This document shows positions 50,570-60,078 of a stretch of 64,000 nucleotides of DNA, piece by piece. The first letter of the stretch is position 1, and every line of letters begins with the position of its first letter. Source of the stretch: an uncultured Mucilaginibacter sp. (lineage in GTDB: Bacteria > Bacteroidota > Bacteroidia > Sphingobacteriales > Sphingobacteriaceae); NCBI GenBank assembly GCA_913775265.1, contig CAJYJH010000065.1:248001-312000 (forward strand), written 5' to 3'. A program made the translations under genes and the position numbers. Below the pieces are notes generated by a model. It was not told the origin of the DNA. It ran no database searches and worked only from the letters and a program-made list of their open reading frames with translations.

Positions 50570-52252
50570 TTAGTCGGCCAATTTTTTGTATTTGATACGT
50601 TTAGGAGCTACATCACCTAAGCGCTTTTTGCGGTTTTCTTCATACTCGCTGTAGTTACCTTCAAAAAAGTATACCTGCGAATCGCCTTCAAAAGCCAGGA
50701 TGTGGGTACAGATACGATCCAAGAACCATCGGTCGTGACTGATGATTACGGCGCAGCCACCAAAGTTATCCAGTGCTTCTTCCAGCGCACGTAAAGTGTT
50801 CACGTCAATATCGTTGGTAGGCTCATCCAATAATAATACGTTTGATCCTTTTTTCAGCGTGATAGCCAAATGCACCCGGTTGCGCTCACCACCCGACAGT
50901 ACATCCACTTTTTTCTGCTGATCGCCGCCGTTAAAGTTGAACTTAGATACATAAGCACGTGAATTGATTGGCTTATTACCTAACAAAATGGTTTCCTGTC
51001 CGTCAGTGATGTTTTCCCAAACCGATTTGTCTGCTTTTAAATCATCGTGCATCTGGTCAACATACCCTAACTTAACCGTTTCGCCAACGCGGAAGGTGCC
51101 GGCATCAGGCTCATCCTGCCCTGTAATTAAACGGAACAGGGTAGTTTTACCCGCCCCGTTGGGGCCAATAATGCCCACAATACCTGCGGGCGGTAAAGAA
51201 AAGCTCAGGTTTTCGAATAATACTTTATCGCCGTAAGCTTTGGTTACGTTGTTTACTTCAATCACCACATTACCCAAACGCGGGCCTGGTGGTATAAAAA
51301 GCTCCAGTTTGTCTTCGCGTTCCTTAGTTTCTTCAGATGCCAGTTTCTCATAATTGGCAATACGTGCCTTACCTTTGGCATGGCGGGCTTTTGGTGCCAT
51401 GCGCACCCATTCCAGTTCGCGCTCTAAAGTTTTCTGGCGTTTACTTTCGGTTTTTTCTTCTTGTGCCAGGCGCTTAGCTTTCTGGTCTAACCAGCTCGAA
51501 TAGTTTCCCTTCCAAGGGATACCTTCGCCACGGTCAAGCTCCAGTATCCAGCCCGCTACATTATCCAGGAAATAACGGTCGTGGGTAACTGCAATTACAG
51601 TCCCCTTATACTGTTTTAAGTGTTGTTCCAGCCAGTCAATACTTTCGGCATCCAAGTGGTTGGTAGGCTCATCCAGTAACAACACATCCGGCTCTTGTAA
51701 CAGCAAGCGACACATAGCCACGCGGCGGCGTTCACCACCTGATAATACACTAATTTTAGTTTCCGGATCAGGACAACGCAAGGCATCCATGGCGCGCTCC
51801 AACTTGGTATCCAGTTCCCAGGCATTTACGGCATCAATTTTATCCTGCAATTCGCCCTGGCGTGCCATCAATTTATCCATAGCGTCGGCATCTTCATAAT
51901 ACTCAGGTAAGCCAAATTTTTCATTGATGTCTTCGTACTCTTTCAGGATGCCGGTAATTTCGGCTACGCCTTCTTCCACTACTTCGCGCACGGTTTTTTC
52001 CGGATCCAGTTCGGGCTCCTGCGCCAGATAACCCACCGAGTAGCCTGGCGAGAATACCACCTCGCCCTGGAAAGATTTATCCAGCCCGGCAATGATTTTT
52101 AGCAATGATGATTTACCTGATCCGTTTAAACCAATAACGCCGATTTTAGCGCCATAGAAAAACGACAGGTAAATATTTTTAAGCACTTGTTTTTGAGGCG
52201 GGTAAATTTTGCTTACCCCTGCCATCGAGAATATTATTTTTTCGTCGGCCAT
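50570..52252 (-). CDS. ettA: Energy-dependent translational throttle protein EttA (ABC-F)
   Basis: The 560-residue protein has two ABC domains without membrane segments: GVIGLNGSGKSSLLK, LSGGERRRVAMC, LLLDEPTNHLD in the first and GPNGAGKTTLFR, LSGGERNRVHLA, LLLDEPTNDID in the second, with the ABC-F linker between (EEKTESKRQKTLERELEWVR). EttA binds the ribosomal E site and couples initiation to the ADP/ATP ratio. Length and the arm insertion (residues about 90-140) fit EttA. The clpC gene is divergent 520 bases away. Confidence 0.94.
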   Translation of the reverse strand: MADEKIIFSMAGVSKIYPPQKQVLKNIYLSFFYGAKIGVIGLNGSGKSSLLKIIAGLDKSFQGEVVFSPGYSVGYLAQEPELDPEKTVREVVEEGVAEITGILKEYEDINEKFGLPEYYEDADAMDKLMARQGELQDKIDAVNAWELDTKLERAMDALRCPDPETKISVLSGGERRRVAMCRLLLQEPDVLLLDEPTNHLDAESIDWLEQHLKQYKGTVIAVTHDRYFLDNVAGWILELDRGEGIPWKGNYSSWLDQKAKRLAQEEKTESKRQKTLERELEWVRMAPKARHAKGKARIANYEKLASEETKEREDKLELFIPPGPRLGNVVIEVNNVTKAYGDKVLFENLSFSLPPAGIVGIIGPNGAGKTTLFRLITGQDEPDAGTFRVGETVKLGYVDQMHDDLKADKSVWENITDGQETILLGNKPINSRAYVSKFNFNGGDQQKKVDVLSGGERNRVHLAITLKKGSNVLLLDEPTNDIDVNTLRALEEALDNFGGCAVIISHDRWFLDRICTHILAFEGDSQVYFFEGNYSEYEENRKKRLGDVAPKRIKYKKLAD

Positions 52253-52774
52253 TGTTAATTTAAAAAAGCAAATATCTGTTAATTGAGTTACTTACAGCAA
52301 CTTTACAAATAACTAAACTTTAGTTTTTACTTAGTGCATAGATAAGCAACTAATTACGTTAAAAACGGTATACACCCTTGTGTATGAAATGTGCAAAGGC
52401 TAAACCAACTTATTGACAGCAGCGGCAGAAGTGCTTATGTCTAAATGGCGTGTAAAATGGCGAAATGGCAGGCGGATGATGCTGGATATATAATGAGTAA
52501 CATTATTTTTTAAACTTTTTTAAATAAATTAAATCAAATACTAAATTGCATGTATTAATACCTACAACAAAAGCCCTGTTTTGCCAAGGTTGTGGCTTAA
52601 AAATAAGGCAAACTCATTGCTGCAACCATACATTACATTTTGTTAACAATTAATGCATGTTGTTGCGCAATGTTGGCAACATTGTTGATATTAACATACA
52701 TACTTCCGAATGCGTACCCAAAAACTATACATCCGGACGTCAAACCAAAAAACATTTATATAGAAAGGTACTCG
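52253..52774. other. Divergent intergenic region between ettA and clpC
   Basis: The 522-base AT-rich gap should carry both promoters. It contains a 17-base palindrome (CAATGTTG-G-CAACATTG, 52668-52684) next to TTGCGCAA (52663-52670), about 100 bases before the clpC ATG. The track ORF from 52640 extends clpC upstream through this palindrome, and I reject that extension. No canonical CIRCE sequence (TTAGCACTC-N9-GAGTGCTAA) is seen. Confidence 0.5.
52668..52684. promoter_or_regulatory. Perfect 17-base palindrome upstream of clpC, operator candidate
   Basis: CAATGTTG and CAACATTG are perfect inverted arms separated by one G. It lies about 90 bases before the clpC start, where a heat-shock or stress regulator could bind; the factor is unknown. 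Confidence 0.5.
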
Positions 52775-55309
52775 ATGGAAGCTAAATTTTCGCCACGTGT
52801 TAAAGATGTTATCTCCTATAGTCGGGAGGAGGCTTTACGCCTTGGACACGACTATATCGGGACTGAACATCTGCTGTTAGGACTAATCCGCGACGGTGAT
52901 GGTATAGCCATAAAACTGCTGAAAGGCTTAAATGTGGATACTGCCAAGCTGCGCCGCGCTGTTGAAGATGCTGTAAAGGGTACAACCGGCACTAATGTGC
53001 ATATCGGCAGCATACCTTTAACTAAACAAGCAGAGAAAGTGTTGAAAATCACTTATCTGGAAGCAAAAATATTTAAGAGTGATATAATAGGCACTGAACA
53101 CTTATTGCTGTCTATTTTACGCGACGAAGATAATATTGCCTCACAACTGCTGATGCAGTTTAATGTGAACTACGAAATTTTTAAAGGTGAAGTAGAATCA
53201 CACAAAAATATTACTGATGAAATGCCCGGATCATCAACCGGCGGTGATGACGACTTTAAAGAAGAAGAATCATTTAGCCAGCCTAAAAAAGTTTCGGACA
53301 TCAAATCAAAAACCCCGGTGCTCGACAACTTTGGCCGCGACTTAACTAAAGCTGCTGAAGAAGGAAAGTTGGATCCGATTGTGGGCCGCGAGAAAGAGAT
53401 TGAACGCGTTTCGCAAATCCTGTCTCGCCGCAAAAAGAACAACCCAATCTTGATTGGTGAACCAGGTGTGGGTAAATCGGCTATTGCTGAGGGCTTGGCA
53501 CTGCGTATTGTACAGCGTAAAGTATCGCGCGTATTGTTTAACAAGCGTGTAGTTACTTTAGATCTGGCTTCATTAGTGGCAGGTACTAAATACCGCGGTC
53601 AGTTTGAAGAGCGCATGAAAGCCGTGATGAACGAACTGGAAAAATCTCCTGATGTAATTTTATTCATTGATGAGATTCATACCATTGTTGGTGCAGGTGG
53701 TGCTTCTGGATCACTGGATGCATCAAACATGTTTAAACCAGCCTTGGCTCGCGGAGAAATTCAATGTATCGGTGCGACTACGTTAGATGAGTACCGCCAG
53801 TATATTGAGAAAGATGGCGCATTAGACCGTCGTTTTCAAAAGGTAATGGTTGAACCGGCTTCGCCTGATGAGACTATCGAGATTTTGACACGCATTAAAG
53901 ATAAGTATGAAGAGCACCATGGTGTAACTTATACTCCTGAAGCTATCAATGCTTGTGTTAGCTTAACTGCCCGTTATATTACAGACCGCTTTTTGCCGGA
54001 TAAAGCTATTGATGCTTTAGACGAGGCTGGTTCTCGTGTGCACCTAACCAATATCCATGTGCCTCAAAACATTCTGGATATTGAGCAAAAGATTGAGCAC
54101 ATTAAGGTAGAGAAAAACCGTGTAGTACGTAGCCAGAAATACGAAGAGGCTGCAAAACTGCGCGATACCGAGAAGCATTTACTGGAAGAACTGGAACAAG
54201 CTAAAGCTGCCTGGGAAACTGAAACCAAATCAAAGCGTTACACTGTAACCGAAGATAACGTTGCAGAGGTAGTTTCGATGATGACCGGTATCCCGGTGCA
54301 AAGAGTTGGACAGGCCGACAGCCAAAAATTGCTGAACATGGGTACAAGTATCCAGGGTAAAATTATTGGTCAGGATGATGCGATTAAGAAATTAACCCGC
54401 GCTATTCAACGTACCCGTGCCGGATTAAAAGATCCGAAAAAGCCAATCGGTTCGTTTATCTTCTTGGGTCCGACTGGTGTTGGTAAAACGGAGTTAGCTA
54501 AAGAATTAGCCCGCTTTATGTTTGACACTGAGGATGCGCTGATCCAGATTGATATGAGCGAATACATGGAAAAATTTGCCGTGTCACGCTTAGTCGGTGC
54601 GCCTCCAGGCTACGTAGGTTACGAAGAAGGTGGACAACTGACTGAAAAAGTTCGTCGTAAGCCATACTCGGTAGTATTACTAGACGAGATTGAAAAAGCT
54701 CACCCGGATGTATTTAACATTCTGTTACAGGTTTTAGACGAAGGTCAGTTAACAGATTCGTTAGGTCGTAAGGTGGATTTCAGAAATACCATCATCATCA
54801 TGACCTCGAACATCGGTGCACGTCAGTTAAAAGACTTTGGTCAGGGTGTTGGTTTCAGCACTGCAGCTAAAGCAAATCAGGCTGATGCACACTCAAGAGG
54901 AGTGATTGAAAATGCGCTGAAACGTGCTTTCGCTCCTGAGTTTTTGAACCGTATTGATGATGTTATTGTGTTTAACTCTTTAACTAAAGAGAATATCTAC
55001 AAAATCATTGACATTGAATTGGCTTCGTTATTTGGCCGTATCAATGGTTTAGGTTATAAAATTGAGTTAACTGAGAACGCCAAGGAAGTGATTGCTGACC
55101 GCGGTTACGACGAAAACTTCGGTGCCCGTCCGCTAAAACGTGCTATCCAGAAATACCTGGAAGATCCGATTGCGGAAGAGATACTGAAAGGCGAATTAGC
55201 TGAAGGTGATATCTTAGAGGTTGATTTTGACAAAGAAGCCAATGAGATTAAAGTTTCTGCCAAAAACGATGGCGAAAACAAAACTCCGGAAGCTGAACAG
55301 CAAGGATAA
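52775..55309 (+). CDS. clpC: ATP-dependent Clp protease ATP-binding subunit ClpC
   Basis: I start at ATG 52775 (MEAKFSPRVKDVISYSREEA), which matches the conserved ClpC N-terminus; the track start at 52640 adds 45 unlikely residues. The 844-residue protein has two Clp-N repeats (residues 1-145), AAA1 with GEPGVGKSAIAEG and IDEIHTIVGAG, a UVR/middle domain (KVEKNRVVRSQKYEEAAKLR), and AAA2 with GPTGVGKTELAKE and LLDEIEKAHPD. ClpC unfolds substrates for ClpP and serves in stress proteolysis. It is monocistronic and ends at a strong terminator. Confidence 0.96.
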   Translation: MEAKFSPRVKDVISYSREEALRLGHDYIGTEHLLLGLIRDGDGIAIKLLKGLNVDTAKLRRAVEDAVKGTTGTNVHIGSIPLTKQAEKVLKITYLEAKIFKSDIIGTEHLLLSILRDEDNIASQLLMQFNVNYEIFKGEVESHKNITDEMPGSSTGGDDDFKEEESFSQPKKVSDIKSKTPVLDNFGRDLTKAAEEGKLDPIVGREKEIERVSQILSRRKKNNPILIGEPGVGKSAIAEGLALRIVQRKVSRVLFNKRVVTLDLASLVAGTKYRGQFEERMKAVMNELEKSPDVILFIDEIHTIVGAGGASGSLDASNMFKPALARGEIQCIGATTLDEYRQYIEKDGALDRRFQKVMVEPASPDETIEILTRIKDKYEEHHGVTYTPEAINACVSLTARYITDRFLPDKAIDALDEAGSRVHLTNIHVPQNILDIEQKIEHIKVEKNRVVRSQKYEEAAKLRDTEKHLLEELEQAKAAWETETKSKRYTVTEDNVAEVVSMMTGIPVQRVGQADSQKLLNMGTSIQGKIIGQDDAIKKLTRAIQRTRAGLKDPKKPIGSFIFLGPTGVGKTELAKELARFMFDTEDALIQIDMSEYMEKFAVSRLVGAPPGYVGYEEGGQLTEKVRRKPYSVVLLDEIEKAHPDVFNILLQVLDEGQLTDSLGRKVDFRNTIIIMTSNIGARQLKDFGQGVGFSTAAKANQADAHSRGVIENALKRAFAPEFLNRIDDVIVFNSLTKENIYKIIDIELASLFGRINGLGYKIELTENAKEVIADRGYDENFGARPLKRAIQKYLEDPIAEEILKGELAEGDILEVDFDKEANEIKVSAKNDGENKTPEAEQQG

Positions 55310-55327
55310 TTTAAGATTAGATATAAA

Positions 55328-55363
55328 CGACAAAAGCCGCTAAGTGATTAGCGGCTTTTGTCG
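55328..55363. terminator. Bidirectional terminator between clpC and the carboxypeptidase-regulatory gene
   Basis: CGACAAAAGCCGCTAA (55328-55343) pairs perfectly with TTAGCGGCTTTTGTCG (55348-55363) around GTGA. Confidence 0.92.
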
Positions 55364-55373
55364 CTTTATAAGC

Positions 55374-56588
55374 TTATTGGTTGCTAACGCTATTCGGGTC
55401 ATAATCGTAAGGCAGCAATTTAGCTATCCTATCTGTACTCCAATTGCCTTCAAATACAATAGAAGTCGGGTTGGCGATTATTCCGTTGGCATCAAAGAAA
55501 GCGTACGGCTCAGTAAAAGTCATCAAACTGGTAGGGTAGTCGGGAGCATTTAAAGTAGGTGTCATATAACCGGTGTTGCCACGTTTTTTAGTGTAGATGA
55601 CGTATAAAATGTCTTTATATCCTAATGCATAAATTCCTTTTAGGTCCGTCCGCTTAATTAAACTATCAGCCCGCAATGGCTTGGTGATTAAGTATTCTGC
55701 CATTTTTTGCAAATTGTTTTTTTCCTGCCAATAATGGAGGGAGTCATTATTTTGAATAACAAAATGATTGCCTGACATAGTCATCCTTCCAAATTGGCGC
55801 AGTTTAGCTTTTATTAAGCTATCTGGCGGCCTTTGCGGATTAGGCCTGCGGATTAATTGCATAGTTTTAAAGCCTGCCTGCTCTAATTGATTGCCAATAG
55901 CCGAACGGAAATAATGCTGCGACGAGCCTAAGTAAGCGTTTAATCTATTTTTATTCCACCGCTTTTGCTGAGATTTTGAACCTGCTAATGGAATAAAAAA
56001 GGCGTCGCCCTGATAATAAAGAGAGCCTGATTCGAAGTTCCGAATAAAGTCGGTGAGGCGATACCTTAATTTATAACCCAATGCTTTATTTTCAATCTCC
56101 ATGAAATCGTTAGATGTTGCGGTCAAAATGCGTCTCTTTTTATCAAAATTGAGATTAAGCACATCAGGATTGAGTATTTTACATTGGACAGCATAGTCTG
56201 TGGAACCCAAAAGTTCCTGTTTAAAGATGGTATAATTTTGCTGCCAATCAGGATCGGGCTTTACAACCACTGCATTCAGGCTGATGGTTTTGGGTGTCAG
56301 TTCAATATATGGGATATTGAGTTGCTGATTGACAACAATGGTTTTGGTAAATGTTTCATAACCTATTGCCAAAACAATCAAATCATACTGACCGGATTTT
56401 ACATTGGCTAATACAAAACTGCCATCATCAGTACTGGCGCTGCCAACTGTAGTATTACTTAAAAATATACTGGCTTTTTCAATCGGTTTTTTATCGTACA
56501 GGTTGATGACTTTACCTGTAACGGTAAATTGTGCCCAGCTTAGGGTAGGCAGTAGACAAATCAGACAAACAAGCAACCATTTCATCAA
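55374..56588 (-). CDS. Secreted protein with CarboxypepD_reg-like domain
   Basis: The 404-residue protein has a signal peptide ending LSWAQ, then a CarboxypepD_reg-like beta domain (residues about 20-100; FTVTGKVINLYDKKPIEKASI, GQYDLIVLAIGYETFTKTI) like the N-terminal domain of SusC proteins. The rest (residues 110-404) has no motif I recognise, and is a common Bacteroidota companion sequence of unknown function. It is not a TonB receptor: no plug or barrel follows. A perfect 22-base palindrome lies 6 bases upstream of its start. It may be a cell-surface anchored binding protein. Confidence 0.8.
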   Translation of the reverse strand: MMKWLLVCLICLLPTLSWAQFTVTGKVINLYDKKPIEKASIFLSNTTVGSASTDDGSFVLANVKSGQYDLIVLAIGYETFTKTIVVNQQLNIPYIELTPKTISLNAVVVKPDPDWQQNYTIFKQELLGSTDYAVQCKILNPDVLNLNFDKKRRILTATSNDFMEIENKALGYKLRYRLTDFIRNFESGSLYYQGDAFFIPLAGSKSQQKRWNKNRLNAYLGSSQHYFRSAIGNQLEQAGFKTMQLIRRPNPQRPPDSLIKAKLRQFGRMTMSGNHFVIQNNDSLHYWQEKNNLQKMAEYLITKPLRADSLIKRTDLKGIYALGYKDILYVIYTKKRGNTGYMTPTLNAPDYPTSLMTFTEPYAFFDANGIIANPTSIVFEGNWSTDRIAKLLPYDYDPNSVSNQ

Positions 56589-56594
56589 ATCAAA

Positions 56595-56616
56595 AATAAC
56601 TAAATATTTAGTTATT
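56595..56616. promoter_or_regulatory. Perfect 22-base AT palindrome before the 56.6 kb minus-strand gene
   Basis: AATAACTAAATATTTAGTTATT reads the same on both strands. It sits 6 bases upstream of the ATG at 56588 and just after the fabI terminator, so it may be an operator or overlap a promoter. Confidence 0.5.
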
Positions 56617-56628
56617 AATCAAAATAAA

Positions 56629-56653
56629 AAAGCCGTAGCATAACTACGGCTTT
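56629..56653 (-). terminator. Terminator of fabI
   Basis: AAAGCCGTAG (56629-56638) pairs perfectly with CTACGGCTTT (56644-56653) around CATAA. On the minus strand it is followed by TTTATTTTG. Confidence 0.88.
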
Positions 56654-56673
56654 CTTAAATATCGTGAATGGAA

Positions 56674-57486
56674 TTATTCTCCCATTTTTTCGATTACATC
56701 TTGGGTTACACCGGTAAAGGAGAAACCTCCATCGTGGAACAGGTTCTGCATAGTTACCATTTTGGTGTAGTCAGAAAATAAGCTAACGCAGTAATCAGCA
56801 CAATTATCGGCAGTAGCATTACCCAACGGACTCATTTTTTCGGCAAAGTTGATGAACCCATCAATGCCTTTTACGCCCGATCCGGCAGTGGTTAAGGTAG
56901 GTGATTGCGATACGGTATTAACTCGTACTTTCTTTTTTACACCGTAGTAATAACCGAAGTTACGGGCAATGCTTTCCAGCATCGCTTTACCATCGGCCAT
57001 GTCATTATAATTAGGGAATACGCGTTGTGCAGCAATATAAGTTAAGGCTACTACCGAACCCCACTCGTTAATGGCATCATGTTTCATGGCTGCCTGTAAC
57101 ACACGGTGTAAGCTAACCGCCGAAATATCTAAACCTTTGTGAGTAAAATCCAGGTTATTTTCGGTGTATGGGATGTTTTTACGTACGTTGATACTCATGC
57201 CTATAGAGTGCAGGATAAAGTCAACGCCACCACCGAAGTGCTCTTTAGTTTTAACAAACAGGTTTTCTATGTCAGCTTCGCTGGTTACATCAGCCGGAAT
57301 TACCGGTGCGTTTACCTCTTCGGCCAGTTTATTGATAGTGCCCATGCGCAAAGCGATGGGAGCATTGGTTAATACTAATTCAGCACCTTCTTGAGCGCAG
57401 CGCTGGGCTGTTTTCCAGGCAATTGACTTTTCATCAAGGGCGCCAAAAATGATACCCTTTTTACCTTTTAATAAATTATAAGCCAT
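56674..57486 (-). CDS. fabI: Enoyl-[acyl-carrier-protein] reductase (NADH)
   Basis: The 270-residue short-chain reductase has GIIFGALDEKSIAWKTAQ (the FabI dinucleotide-binding variant), DFILHSIGMS, and the catalytic Y-x-M-x-x-x-K in NYNDMADGKAMLESIA. It catalyses the last reduction in fatty acid elongation and is the target of triclosan. Length and the initial GKKGIIFG block agree with FabI. It follows the TonB-domain gene on the same strand by 38 bases and may be cotranscribed with it. Confidence 0.95.
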   Translation of the reverse strand: MAYNLLKGKKGIIFGALDEKSIAWKTAQRCAQEGAELVLTNAPIALRMGTINKLAEEVNAPVIPADVTSEADIENLFVKTKEHFGGGVDFILHSIGMSINVRKNIPYTENNLDFTHKGLDISAVSLHRVLQAAMKHDAINEWGSVVALTYIAAQRVFPNYNDMADGKAMLESIARNFGYYYGVKKKVRVNTVSQSPTLTTAGSGVKGIDGFINFAEKMSPLGNATADNCADYCVSLFSDYTKMVTMQNLFHDGGFSFTGVTQDVIEKMGE

Positions 57487-57524
57487 GTTGTTTCAGATTG
57501 TTTATCGGGCGGTAAAGGTAAAAA

Positions 57525-58274
57525 TTATTTATCAGTTAGTTTAAACTGTATAGCAACTGTTTGTGTAAGTGATTCTGGCCTGCCAAAAACTCTTCCTGGC
57601 GTCCAAAGCGGAGAGTAGGCGACTGCCTTTATTACTTCTTCATCACAGCCATAACCAATACCTCTTATAAGTCTGAAATTTTGAGTAGAGCCGTCGCGAT
57701 TTATATCGAATGCTACTTCAACGGTTCCCTCAATATTATTTTTGATTGCTTTTTTAGGATAGGTTAACTTGCTCCGAATATAACTAACGAAAGCTTCTTT
57801 TCCTCCGGGGAAAGAGGGAAACACCCTTACATTGCCATACGGAAAATTCTCATTCAACCCAAATTCGTGAACTGGTCTTGGTTTTATCCTTTTAGCAGTA
57901 ACTGATGATACCATGCTTTCAGCCTGCTTCGGAGCCGGAAGGTTAATAACGATAAATCGGCTTCCGGATACTGCATATTTGCTGTAATACTTAAAATTCT
58001 CTACAGTAATGGTATCGTTGAATTTTAACCCTCTAAGCTCAAACTGGCCTGTACTATCTGTTCGCGCATTAAGTATAATTCCGTGAGCAGAGTCGTCAAT
58101 ATTGTAATTTGGCCCCATAGTGGTAAGAACAATAGTAGGTGCCGGTTTCCCGTCAGGAGTATAAACCATACCCCTGACATTGATGGTATCTAATCGAACT
58201 GTTTTTTGAATTTGCGCAAATGATATATTAGTTATCAATGTAAACGCAAGTCCAAGCAGTAGCCTTTTCATCAA
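57525..58274 (-). CDS. TonB C-terminal domain protein with N-terminal regulatory domain
   Basis: The 249-residue protein has a signal peptide ending NISFAQ, a CarboxypepD_reg-like domain (residues about 25-110) and a C-terminal TonB domain (residues about 165-249; YPKKAIKNNIEGTVEVAFDIN, SPLWTPGRVFGRPE). A standard TonB has one N-terminal membrane helix and a proline-rich linker, neither of which is seen here, so the protein is probably released into the periplasm. It may act as an adapter between the envelope and a TonB-linked receptor, or be a secreted binding module. It sits between recN and fabI, one base after the recN stop codon is passed on the other side. Confidence 0.8.
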   Translation of the reverse strand: MMKRLLLGLAFTLITNISFAQIQKTVRLDTINVRGMVYTPDGKPAPTIVLTTMGPNYNIDDSAHGIILNARTDSTGQFELRGLKFNDTITVENFKYYSKYAVSGSRFIVINLPAPKQAESMVSSVTAKRIKPRPVHEFGLNENFPYGNVRVFPSFPGGKEAFVSYIRSKLTYPKKAIKNNIEGTVEVAFDINRDGSTQNFRLIRGIGYGCDEEVIKAVAYSPLWTPGRVFGRPESLTQTVAIQFKLTDK

Positions 58275-58275
58275 A

Positions 58276-59937
58276 TTAACTCTTCAACAACTCTTTAGCA
58301 TTTTGCAAAGCACTTTTGCCCGGATTATCCCCACTTAGCATTTTAGCAATCTCTACCACGCGTTCCTGCTCAGTAAGCTGGCGTATTTGGGTATAGGTAG
58401 TAGCAGTCTCGTTATTTTTATAAACAAAATAATGGCTCTCGCCTTTGCTGGCAATTTGCGGTAAGTGAGTAATAGTAATTACCTGCAGGTTTTGCGCTAA
58501 ACGCTCCATAATAATACCTACCTTGTTGGCCACCTCTCCCGAAACACCTGTATCAATCTCGTCAAAAATGATGGTTGGCAAAGCCGTATACCGGGCAATG
58601 ATAGATTTAATACTGAGCATTAAGCGCGAAAGCTCACCACCTGATGCTACCTTACTCATCTCGGCCAAGTTATGTCCTTTATTGGCGGTAAACAAAAAGC
58701 GGATTTGATCCACCCCATTTTTAGTCAACTCCTGATCCGAAGTATACGTATGCTCAATTTTCAATTGGGCATTACCCATCCCCATTTCGGCTAAAGTATC
58801 CATTACCTGAGTCTCAATATCAGGCAAAGCTTTAATACGGTTTTCAGAAAGTTGAGCCGCCAGTTGCTGCAGGTCTTCTTTTTGCAGATTGATTTGCTGT
58901 TGCAGCGACTCTATCTCTTCGTCGCCAAAGAGTACCTGCTGTATCTTAGCTGATAAATCCTCCTGCAAAGCCAGCAACTCAGCGTTGTTGCTAACCCGGT
59001 GCTTTTTCTGCAGGTTATATAATAAGCTCAGGCGAGTGTTAATTTCGTCGGCCCGAGCTTCGTTGGTTTGTGTTTGCTGCTCTATCAGTTCAATCTCCGA
59101 AGCAATATCTTTGATCTCAATCAATGAACTGTTTAAACGCTCATGCAAGCCGGCAATTTCGGAGTTAAATTTATCTAACGATGAAATTTGTTGCCCGGCT
59201 TCTTTAAGTTGTAAAGTAACGGCAGTTTCTCCGTCTTGTAGCAAGAATAATGCGCCGTTCAGTTTACGCTTAATTTCTTCAGCATTGTTTAAGCTATAAA
59301 TTTCTTGTTCCAGTTCTTCCTGCTCATTGGCCGATAAGCCAGCTTTGTCCAATTCGTCAAATTGAAACTGGTAATAATCCAGGTCGGCTTTCGCCTTATT
59401 ATTATCGGCAATCAGCTGTTGCAGTTTGTTAACCGCTTTACGATAGGCTCTAAAATCTGACTGATAAGATTGCAGTAACGCCTGATGTTTGGCCACACCA
59501 TCAACTACCAGCATCTGAAAAGCCGGATCGTTAATTTCGCGGGTGGCTTGTTGGGAGTGTATGTCAATCAGCTGCTCGCCTAATAGTTTTAAAGTGGCCA
59601 GATTGACAGGCGTATCATTTACAAAGGCACGCGATTTGCCATCAGCCGAAATTTCGCGACGTAAAACTGTCTCTGCCTCGTAGTCCAGGTCATTCTCCTC
59701 AAAAAAAGATTTCAGGTGAAAGTCACTGATCTTAAACGTTCCCTCAATCACACATTTTTTTTGCTGATTGAAGAAGTATTTACTTTCGGCACGCTGACCT
59801 AATATTAAGGAAAGGGCGCCTAAAATGATAGATTTACCGGCACCTGTTTCGCCGGTAATGATATTTAAACTGGCATCAAATCCAATTTCCAGGTTATCAA
59901 TTAAAGCGTAATTATGTATGTTTAGCTGATGCAGCAT
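58276..59937 (-). CDS. recN: DNA repair protein RecN
   Basis: The 553-residue SMC-like ATPase has GETGAGKSIILGAL (Walker A) near the N-terminus, a long central coiled coil (LQQQINLQKEDLQQLAAQLS and similar), a C-terminal ABC signature region (VASGGELSRLMLSIK) and Walker B (TIIFDEIDTGVSG). RecN helps double-strand break repair and bridges DNA ends. It follows the DUF4835 gene on the same strand after 141 bases. Identification is firm. Confidence 0.96.
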   Translation of the reverse strand: MLHQLNIHNYALIDNLEIGFDASLNIITGETGAGKSIILGALSLILGQRAESKYFFNQQKKCVIEGTFKISDFHLKSFFEENDLDYEAETVLRREISADGKSRAFVNDTPVNLATLKLLGEQLIDIHSQQATREINDPAFQMLVVDGVAKHQALLQSYQSDFRAYRKAVNKLQQLIADNNKAKADLDYYQFQFDELDKAGLSANEQEELEQEIYSLNNAEEIKRKLNGALFLLQDGETAVTLQLKEAGQQISSLDKFNSEIAGLHERLNSSLIEIKDIASEIELIEQQTQTNEARADEINTRLSLLYNLQKKHRVSNNAELLALQEDLSAKIQQVLFGDEEIESLQQQINLQKEDLQQLAAQLSENRIKALPDIETQVMDTLAEMGMGNAQLKIEHTYTSDQELTKNGVDQIRFLFTANKGHNLAEMSKVASGGELSRLMLSIKSIIARYTALPTIIFDEIDTGVSGEVANKVGIIMERLAQNLQVITITHLPQIASKGESHYFVYKNNETATTYTQIRQLTEQERVVEIAKMLSGDNPGKSALQNAKELLKS

Positions 59938-60078
59938 GTAAATTTATCCTTGTATACAAAGATACTTAATTGCAAAAGCAATGCCTAATGTTAAGGGTAG
60001 GCATACATTTTCTTGCAAAAGATTGATGCAGTTTTTGAATGGAATCTAAGTGTTTAACGCACTATAGCGACCAAGGGC

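Noticed and set aside
52640-52774. Upstream extension of clpC in the ORF track
   Set aside because: Residues 1-45 do not match ClpC; the conserved N-terminus begins at ATG 52775.
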